Shown: positions 1 to 4,697 of the stretch, in pieces | Layout: every line of letters starts with the position of its first letter | How positions within the stretch are numbered: position 1 is the stretch's first letter | Origin: JANNSW01 sp031431235 | Lineage (GTDB): Bacteria > Pseudomonadota > Alphaproteobacteria > Rhizobiales > Hyphomicrobiaceae | Reading direction: 5' to 3' | NCBI GenBank assembly: GCA_031431235.1 | Contig: JANPDA010000295.1 | Span: 1 to 11,448, forward strand | Length of the DNA stretch: 11,448 bases | The notes under the pieces: model-generated | Seen by the model: the letters and a program-made list of their open reading frames with translations, nothing else | What the model was told of the DNA's origin: nothing | Database searches by the model: none | Translations under genes and position numbers: made by a program

Positions 1-338
1 GCCCGCTTCGCGACCCAGCACTGGCTCCCTTTGACACGGGGCACGACCTGTTTGGCGACGGCAGTCTGGTGATGGTGTCGACCCCGGGACACACGCCCGG
101 ATCCAGCTCCTTGATTGTACGCCGTCCCGGGCGACCGACCCTGGCCCTGGTCGGAGACCTCACCTACGAGGCGCGGCTGCTCGCCGGCGGCCACGTGCCC
201 GGAGTGGGTAACCGCCGCGTCCTGCGCCGGTCCACAGCCATGATGAACCAATTGCGACAGGCCAGTCCGGGGCTTGTCGTGCTGGCCGCACACGACCCTG
301 GCGCGGCGGTCGCGCTCGGTGTTGCGACGGACGCCTGA
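1..338 (+). CDS. Metallo-beta-lactamase-fold hydrolase, N-acyl-homoserine lactonase-like (5' partial)
   Basis: This is the C-terminal end of a gene that begins before the window. The frame is open from base 3 and ends at the TGA at 336-338, giving 111 visible residues. A TPGHTPGS stretch (about residues 28-35) carries a zinc-ligand histidine of the metallo-beta-lactamase fold. A VGDLTYE segment follows, whose Asp would be the bridging metal ligand. A late LAAHDPGAA segment supplies the last His. The first HxHxDH metal motif must lie upstream of the window. This spacing and the AHDP ending resemble the AttM/AiiA-like lactonase branch, which opens homoserine-lactone rings of quorum signals. The same fold also serves glyoxalase II and many other hydrolases, so the substrate is not settled. 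An ATG at 72 lies inside the conserved fold and is unlikely to be the true start. An orphan start codon with a strong ribosome site follows 15 nt after the stop. Confidence 0.8.
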   Translation, partial: PLRDPALAPFDTGHDLFGDGSLVMVSTPGHTPGSSSLIVRRPGRPTLALVGDLTYEARLLAGGHVPGVGNRRVLRRSTAMMNQLRQASPGLVVLAAHDPGAAVALGVATDA

Positions 339-342
339 AGGC

Positions 343-486
343 AAGGAGGTGCGATGAGCAAGGAGCCTTTGTATCGTCGTAGCGATTGACGTGGAGGACT
401 ATCAGCGGCTTGTGGTCGACATACTATCCGGGGTTGCCAGGAACCGCGGAAGCAGCGCATTTTATAACGAACTTTCAATAACATAG
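343..486 (+). pseudogene. Orphan start with strong Shine-Dalgarno; likely frameshifted gene remnant
   Basis: An AAGGAGGT at 343-350 sits 3 nt before an ATG at 354. That frame codes only 11 residues (MSKEPLYRRSD) and stops at TGA 387-389. A different frame, open from 358 to a TAG at 484-486, reads on with protein-like composition, including AIDVEDYQRLVVDILSG. Skipping one base near position 366 would join the two into a protein of about 43 residues. With a start only 15 nt after the hydrolase stop, this looks like the beginning of a downstream operon partner that lost its frame and its 3' end. I do not recognise the product. The alternative is a genuine 11-residue leader-type peptide. The frameshift reading is inference. 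Confidence 0.3.
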
Positions 487-692
487 GTTCTCATTTTTGT
501 CCTGTACGGAGCGCCACGATGTTTCGATGGGTTGACTTGGCAGAGCGTATCAGGGGCAGAACGCCGGGCGGGTGGGGCCTGGCGAAGACTCTCGTTCGAC
601 CAGCTTTGTGATCCGGTCTGGCTGGTGGCGGTGGAAATTTCCAACGAAGCGGCCACTGGTCGTCGAAAAAAATGCGACAAAACAGCAGTCTC

Positions 693-720
693 GAGTGTCC
701 ACCAATCCGGGGGAACTTCA
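693..720 (-). mobile_element. Possible insertion-sequence end remnant (IS3-like terminal pattern)
   Basis: Read on the minus strand from 720, the sequence begins TGAAGTTCCCCCGGATTGG and runs into TGGACACTC. A TG start, a C-run and a GGACA-type block within about 25 nt resemble terminal inverted repeats of many IS3-family elements. No partner end and no transposase fragment could be identified nearby, so this would be a solo or decayed end. The resemblance is by eye only and could be chance. Confidence 0.22.
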
Positions 721-804
721 AGAGCACCCAAATCTGTTGCAGCATGACAACACTGACCACCGCTCTTGCCGAGCACAGCTCCGCATAGTGCCAGCTTCCC
801 TTGC

Positions 805-1140
805 TCAGTCAGTCGAGACCGCGGCGGGCTTGGTGTGGAACGAGGCATGGGGCCAATCCTTGCCCGAGCCGATCGCGTAGCTGACGATCACGCCCGTTCC
901 GTCATGAAACACGCTTGCTCCTGGGCGCGAAAGTGCGGCGATCTCGGCCATGGCAGCCCCGGTCGGCAGCACGTCGATGAAATAGACCGTGCCTTCGTTC
1001 TGGTGTGCCATCAGCGAGCCGGGTCGTTGCTCCTGAGTGCGGATGCCGGCTTTGGCCAGCAGCTGCAGGATCCGCGCCTCGATTGCAGCGGCATCGGTGC
1101 GGGCGAGGCGATCGGCAACGTCGCGGTCCATGGCAGTCAT
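805..1140 (-). CDS. Uncharacterised small protein, translationally coupled to rsmA
   Basis: The product has 111 residues, from the ATG at 1140-1138 to the TGA at 807-805. The start overlaps the rsmA stop as ATGA, which favours this start over the in-frame ATG at 1131 or the longer frame from 1176. The N-terminal part (about residues 1-35) is charged and probably helical, with DRDVADRLARTDAAAIEARI. The middle and C-terminal part (about 45-95) alternates hydrophobic and small residues, for example GTVYFIDVLPTG and GVIVSYAIGSG, suggesting a small alpha/beta domain. There is no signal peptide, membrane segment or metal-binding cluster. I do not recognise a family. Location and overlap imply it is the last gene of the lpt-surA-pdxA-rsmA transcript. 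Beyond its stop, the gene order gives way to the scarred segment. Confidence 0.6.
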   Translation of the reverse strand: MTAMDRDVADRLARTDAAAIEARILQLLAKAGIRTQEQRPGSLMAHQNEGTVYFIDVLPTGAAMAEIAALSRPGASVFHDGTGVIVSYAIGSGKDWPHASFHTKPAAVSTD

Positions 1141-2006
1141 CGATCTTCCTTGCCAATTGAATGTGCGTGCTCCCACGCAGCGGTGAGCCGGCAGAAATCA
1201 TCGACAGAGAGCTGCTCGGCTCTGAGCTCGGGCGTGATGCCGGCGGCGGCGAGCAGCGGCAATGGGTCGGGCAGGAGCTGGCGCAGGCTCGATCGCAGCA
1301 TTTTGCGGCGCTGACCGAAAGCGGCAGCCGTCACCCGCTCGAGGCTCGCCGGCCGGATCGGGAACGGCTCCGGCCGGGGCGTGAGCCGCACCACGGCCGA
1401 ATCGACTTTCGGTGGTGGCGTGAATGCGCGCGCCGGCAATCGCATCACGATGCGTGCCTGCGCGCGCCAGCCGGTCAGCACGCCAAGCCGACCATAGGCC
1501 TCCTCGCCGGTGCGCGCGACGATGCGCTCGGCCACCTCCTGCTGGAACATCAGGGTCAGCGATCCCCACCACGGTGGCCAAGCCGAGCCCGTGAGCCAGC
1601 CGACCAGCAGAGCAGTCGCAACGCCGTAGGGCAGGTTCGCAACGACCGATGCCGGGCCACCGGCGAGCGCCGCCATATCGACCTCGGTCGCATCAGCCGA
1701 CACGACCTCGAGCCGACCGGGATAGCGCCCGGCAATCTCTGCGAGCGCCGGCAGGCAGCGCTGGTCGCGCTCGATGGCGATGACGCGGGCGGCTCCTTCA
1801 GCCAGCAACGCTCGCGTCAGTCCTCCCGGTCCCGGTCCGACCTCGACGACGGTGGATCCGGCAATCGGCCCGGCTTGTCGCGCGATCCGGCGCGTCAGGT
1901 TGAGGTCGAGGATGAAGTTCTGGCCGAGGCTCTTGCGGCTGGACAATTCCCAGCGGCGGATGACGTCGCGCAACGGTGGCAGCCCGTCGTCGGCCAGGGT
2001 GCTCAT
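1137..2006 (-). CDS. rsmA: 16S rRNA (adenine1518-N6/adenine1519-N6)-dimethyltransferase RsmA (KsgA)
   Basis: RsmA transfers four methyl groups from S-adenosylmethionine to two adjacent adenines in the 3' hairpin of 16S rRNA during late assembly of the small ribosomal subunit. The product has 289 residues, normal for the family. Near the N-terminus KSLGQNF (about 25-31) is the conserved entry motif. EVGPGPGGLT (55-64) is the SAM-binding loop, and the acidic Glu79 in AIERD would bind the ribose. NLPY (124-127) is the catalytic motif IV. FTPPPKVDS (195-203) and FGQRRKMLRSSL (230-241) are typical of the C-terminal half. The start at 2006 is chosen because it overlaps the pdxA stop as ATGA and fits homolog length; the frame stays open further upstream, inside pdxA. 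The stop overlaps the next gene in the same way. Confidence 0.95.
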   Translation of the reverse strand: MSTLADDGLPPLRDVIRRWELSSRKSLGQNFILDLNLTRRIARQAGPIAGSTVVEVGPGPGGLTRALLAEGAARVIAIERDQRCLPALAEIAGRYPGRLEVVSADATEVDMAALAGGPASVVANLPYGVATALLVGWLTGSAWPPWWGSLTLMFQQEVAERIVARTGEEAYGRLGVLTGWRAQARIVMRLPARAFTPPPKVDSAVVRLTPRPEPFPIRPASLERVTAAAFGQRRKMLRSSLRQLLPDPLPLLAAAGITPELRAEQLSVDDFCRLTAAWEHAHSIGKEDR

Positions 2007-3034
2007 GGCGCGCTGCTGGCGAGACGGTCGGCAAGCCGCAGAGCTTCGACAAAGCTCGTCGGTCGCGCCCGCCCGGTGCCGGCAATGTCGAAGGCCGTGC
2101 CGTGATCGGGCGAGGTGCGCACGAATGGCAGCCCCAGCGTCACATTCACCCCGCGGTCGAAGGCGAGTGTCTTCAGCGGAATGAGCGCCTGATCGTGATA
2201 CATGCACAGCGCCACGTCATATCCCCGGCGCGCCTCGGCATGAAACATGGTGTCGGCGGGAAGGGGACCGAACGCGTCGATGCCCTGGGAGCGCAGCGCT
2301 GCAATGGCGGGCACGATCACCGCCCCGTCCTCCTTGCCGATCGAGCCGGCCTCGCCCGCATGGGGATTGAGGCCCGCGATCGCGAGGCGGGGCCGCTGCA
2401 GGCCAAAACGCTCGGCGAGGGCGTGCGCGACGATCCGGCCCGTCTCCACGATCAGCTCGCTCGTCAGCCGGCTCGCGACCTCGGCAATCGGGATATGGAC
2501 GGTGACCGGCACCACCCGCAACTCGTCCGCCATCAGCATCATCACCGGCCGCAGGCGTTTGCCCCAGCGCCGCTCGGCAAGCTCCGCCAGAAACTCGGTA
2601 TGGCCGGGATGCACGAACCCGGCCTCGTGCAGTATGTGCTTGGCGATCGGGTTGGTGACCAGCGCACTTGCCGCGCCATCGGCCACCAGCGCGACACCGA
2701 GCTCGATCGCGGCGATCGTGGCCGGTGCGGTCAACGGATCGGGCAGGCCCGGCGTGACCGGCTTCGACAGGGCAATCGCGAGCACTGGCAGGGCGTGCTC
2801 GAAGCGGTCGAGCGCGTCAGCGGGCGCGCCGATGCTTGTGATCGCCACGTCGAGGCCCAGCGCATTAGCGCGCGCGCGCATCAGATCCGGGCAGGCGATG
2901 AGGAGGAAGCGCGGCAATGCGAGGCGCTGTCGATTGGCGTAGGCGATCAGCGTGATGTCGGGTCCGATGCCTGCAGGCTCGCCCATGCTGACGGCGACCG
3001 GTCGTGCAGGCGATATGGGGGCGGACGCTGGCAT
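2003..3034 (-). CDS. pdxA: 4-hydroxythreonine-4-phosphate dehydrogenase PdxA
   Basis: PdxA oxidises 4-phosphohydroxy-L-threonine with NAD; the product decarboxylates to the amino-ketone that PdxJ condenses into pyridoxine 5'-phosphate (vitamin B6 synthesis, cytoplasm). The product has 343 residues. SMGEPAGIGPD (16-26) is the N-terminal signature. GHTEFL (144-149) supplies the substrate-binding His145 and Thr146. His180 (VTVHIPI), His225 (NPHAGE) and His280 (MYHDQ) match the three metal ligands of the E. coli enzyme with identical spacing (45 and 55 residues). GLPFVRTSPDHGTA (301-314) is also family-typical. I chose the ATG at 3034: it begins 18 residues before the signature and has GAGG 9 nt upstream. 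The frame is open to 3118, but that extension crosses a palindromic element and has no homology I recognise. The stop overlaps rsmA. Confidence 0.95.
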   Translation of the reverse strand: MPASAPISPARPVAVSMGEPAGIGPDITLIAYANRQRLALPRFLLIACPDLMRARANALGLDVAITSIGAPADALDRFEHALPVLAIALSKPVTPGLPDPLTAPATIAAIELGVALVADGAASALVTNPIAKHILHEAGFVHPGHTEFLAELAERRWGKRLRPVMMLMADELRVVPVTVHIPIAEVASRLTSELIVETGRIVAHALAERFGLQRPRLAIAGLNPHAGEAGSIGKEDGAVIVPAIAALRSQGIDAFGPLPADTMFHAEARRGYDVALCMYHDQALIPLKTLAFDRGVNVTLGLPFVRTSPDHGTAFDIAGTGRARPTSFVEALRLADRLASSAP

Positions 3035-3061
3035 GGGGGCTCGCCTCGCTAGTGTTCCCTC

Positions 3062-3100
3062 CCATTCATTCGAGTCCGGCGAAGCTGGATCAATGAATGG
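3062..3100. repeat. Palindromic element just upstream of pdxA (ATTCATT hairpin 2)
   Basis: CCATTCATT (3062-3070) is complementary to AATGAATGG (3092-3100), a perfect 9-bp outer stem. Inside it, TCCGGC and GCTGGA pair around a GAA loop (one G-U pair), separated from the outer stem by a small bulge. In the pdxA transcript this hairpin ends 27 nt before the start codon, close to the ribosome site. No U-tract follows on either strand, so it is not a classic intrinsic terminator. It shares its ATTCATT core with the larger palindrome at 3126-3181. Confidence 0.6.
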
Positions 3101-3125
3101 AAAGAGGGACACAAACATGGAGTTG

Positions 3126-3181
3126 GCTCGTGAGCCGACTCATTCATTCAGTGTCCTGAATGAATGAGTCGGGTCACGAGC
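3126..3181. repeat. Long near-perfect palindrome between surA and pdxA (ATTCATT hairpin 1)
   Basis: The arms 3126-3150 and 3157-3181 can pair over 25 bp with a single mismatch (3134/3173) around a 6-nt loop, GTGTCC. The inner 14 bp (GACTCATTCATTCA against its complement) are perfect. The structure starts 7 nt after the surA stop codon. No run of T follows in the surA direction, so simple intrinsic termination is not supported. An RNA hairpin that protects or processes the upstream message, or a REP-like repeat element, fits better. The core CATTCATTC occurs here once on each arm and again in the neighbouring palindrome. Confidence 0.7.
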
Positions 3182-3188
3182 GCGGGGG

Positions 3189-4448
3189 CTATTCCGACCC
3201 GCAAGAGCGGCCCGCCTTGATGCCATTGCGATACTCGATGAAGGCACTGCTGCAAAGGTCCGACAGCAGGCCCTTCGATAACGCTCCGAGCTTCTGGCTC
3301 TCGATCTTGGAGCGCGCGCTGTCGCGGGCGGTGCCCGACGACTTGCCCACGACCTTGTCGCAGACGGCGTAGATCTCGATTCCAGAGGCCGTCAGAATGG
3401 GTGGGGTGACATCCCCCTTCTCGGCGTTGGCCAGCATCGGGCGGGCCTGCTCCGGCAGGTCACCAACCGCTTTGCGTCCGAGATTCTCATGGCGGGCGCC
3501 TTCGATCGACTTGGCGAGGCTCGCGAGATTGTCGCACCCCTTGATACGGCTACGGACTGTTTCAGCCTGCTCATAGCGCGCTGCCATCACGGCTTGATCG
3601 ACCTTGCCCGACATTGGCATGGAGATCCGCTGCAACTGCAACTCGACCACCTCCGCCACGACCTCCGTATTGCCCTCGGCCACGTGTGTGGGAGCCGTCA
3701 ACAAACTGTCGATCTCGGCTTGCCCGACCGACACCTGACCGCGAAACCTGCGCGACAGCACGCGCCGCCAGGCCATCTGAGCCCGGATCTGCTCGCGGAA
3801 ATGCCCGATGCTGATGCCCTGGGTTGCGAGAAACTGTCCGAATTCCTTCTCGCTCTTCTCGTTGCGGCGAGCGAGCTCGAGGATGTAGGCATCGACGTCA
3901 GCTTTCTCGACCAGCACGTCGAGGCGCTTGGCCTCTTGCAGCTTCAACAGGTCGCCGATCAGCCCCGCCAGCGCCTTGTCACGCTGGACTGGCGAGACCT
4001 CGCCCGTCAGGCGTGACCGGAGGCTGTCGGCGTAGGCCCGCTCGCGCGTGACGAACTTGTCCTGCAGCGCTTTCACCTCCTCCGCCGATGGCTTGCGCGA
4101 CTGCAGAGTGGAGTCCTGCTCGATGGCGTATTTGAGGAAGCGCTCGCGCATGGAGGATTGGCGCTTCTGCATCTCGGCCTTGAACTTCGCCGCGGCTTGG
4201 GGGCTGGCGCCACCTCCCTGCATGCGCATCAGCTTTACGCGCTGGCTGACGTCGAAGGCGGAGATCGGCTCGTCGTTGACGAGGACATAGATGGTCTGGT
4301 CGCTCTCGGCGCGCGCTTGCGGACTGGCGAGGACGACGGCGCAGGCAACAGCAATCGCGACAAGCATGGCCGTGAGCCGCGGCATGCCAGGGCAGGGCCT
4401 GCATGCGGTCCGGCGAGCCATCGACCGGTCTCGATCCGGCATCGTCAT
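3189..4448 (-). CDS. surA: Periplasmic chaperone / parvulin-type peptidyl-prolyl isomerase SurA-like
   Basis: SurA-family proteins escort unfolded outer-membrane proteins, LptD among them, across the periplasm. The product has 419 residues. A basic N-terminus and hydrophobic stretch (about 25-43) end in SPQARA, giving a plausible signal-peptidase site after residue 47. IYVLVNDEPISAFDVSQRVKLM (53-74, in two conserved blocks) is the SurA N-terminal signature, continued by GDLLKLQEAKR (165-175). Residues about 265-366 look like one parvulin-type domain, but divergent, so isomerase activity is uncertain. Residues about 78-160 form a charged, probably helical stretch between two blocks that normally lie closer together, an apparent insertion. 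The start at 4448 has GGAG 8 nt upstream; ATG codons at 4442 and 4421 are alternatives. Its position directly after lptD and before pdxA is the usual proteobacterial order. Confidence 0.88.
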   Translation of the reverse strand: MTMPDRDRSMARRTACRPCPGMPRLTAMLVAIAVACAVVLASPQARAESDQTIYVLVNDEPISAFDVSQRVKLMRMQGGGASPQAAAKFKAEMQKRQSSMRERFLKYAIEQDSTLQSRKPSAEEVKALQDKFVTRERAYADSLRSRLTGEVSPVQRDKALAGLIGDLLKLQEAKRLDVLVEKADVDAYILELARRNEKSEKEFGQFLATQGISIGHFREQIRAQMAWRRVLSRRFRGQVSVGQAEIDSLLTAPTHVAEGNTEVVAEVVELQLQRISMPMSGKVDQAVMAARYEQAETVRSRIKGCDNLASLAKSIEGARHENLGRKAVGDLPEQARPMLANAEKGDVTPPILTASGIEIYAVCDKVVGKSSGTARDSARSKIESQKLGALSKGLLSDLCSSAFIEYRNGIKAGRSCGSE

Positions 4449-4697
4449 GGGCGTGTCTCCGATGCGCTGAGCCTCGACTGCGGACGTTGGCCGGTGCGGT
4501 TAGCTCGAGGAAGCCCGCATCTGCCGAATCGGTTCCTCATGCTAGCGCACGCACCATCCGTGGCGAACCGGAAATGGTTTCCAATCCCGTGAGCGGCTCC
4601 TGCCATCCACTGCGGCCGTCCCGGACTAGGCCACCGTGATCAATGCCAGCGATCGATGGCGCCATGATGGCGATGCAACCGAGGGGGTCGAGGCGCT
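4449..4697 (-). other. Gap between lptD and surA, with possible surA promoter
   Basis: This 249-nt stretch has no coding frame I can support on either strand, though one plus-strand frame crosses it. It contains short dyads: GGAAATGGTTTCC at 4570-4582, and CGCCATCATGGCG on the minus strand just after lptD. Neither is followed by a T-run. Its length contrasts with the overlapping junctions on the lptD side, which suggests surA can be transcribed separately. Confidence 0.4.
4539..4567 (-). promoter_or_regulatory. Candidate promoter for surA
   Basis: On the minus strand TTCGCC (4567-4562) and TAGCAT (4544-4539) are separated by 17 nt. The -10-like box matches the sigma-70 consensus at four of six positions and the -35 box at three of six. 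It lies about 90 nt upstream of the surA start. The dyad GGAAATGGTTTCC at 4570-4582 abuts the -35 box. This is a weak pattern match only. Confidence 0.18.

Larger units (their letters stand above)
339..804. other. Scarred intergenic segment with no convincing intact gene
   Basis: This 466-nt stretch lies between the convergent ends of the hydrolase gene (+) and the small gene downstream of rsmA (-). Frames are open on both strands: 532-747 on plus, and 462-848 and 491-760 on minus. None has a good ribosome site or a protein pattern I recognise, and they overlap one another. The stretch at about 450-510 is visibly richer in A and T than the flanks. It also holds an orphan start codon (354) and a possible insertion-sequence end (about 693-720), both listed separately. 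The simplest reading is a junction where accessory sequence has been inserted and decayed next to the conserved gene block. No clear intrinsic terminator is visible for either flanking transcript. Confidence 0.5.

Noticed and set aside
666..672. A7 run as a programmed frameshift site of an IS3-type transposase
   Set aside because: No orfA or orfB coding pattern surrounds it, and it lies within about 50 nt of the supposed element end rather than mid-element.
2007..2207. Longer rsmA reading from 2207
   Set aside because: The extra residues come from reading pdxA out of frame. The ATGA overlap at 2006 and normal RsmA length favour the shorter form.
1976..3052. 358-residue plus-strand frame antisense to pdxA
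   Set aside because: It overlaps pdxA, whose metal ligands and signatures are all intact; the antisense product is low-complexity with no motif.
3035..3118. Longer pdxA reading from 3118
   Set aside because: The added 28 residues are encoded across a palindromic element and precede the conserved N-terminus; the ATG at 3034 has GAGG 9 nt upstream.
3126..3181. Intrinsic (Rho-independent) terminator after surA
   Set aside because: The stem is strong, but no T-run follows in either direction, and pdxA continues in the same orientation.
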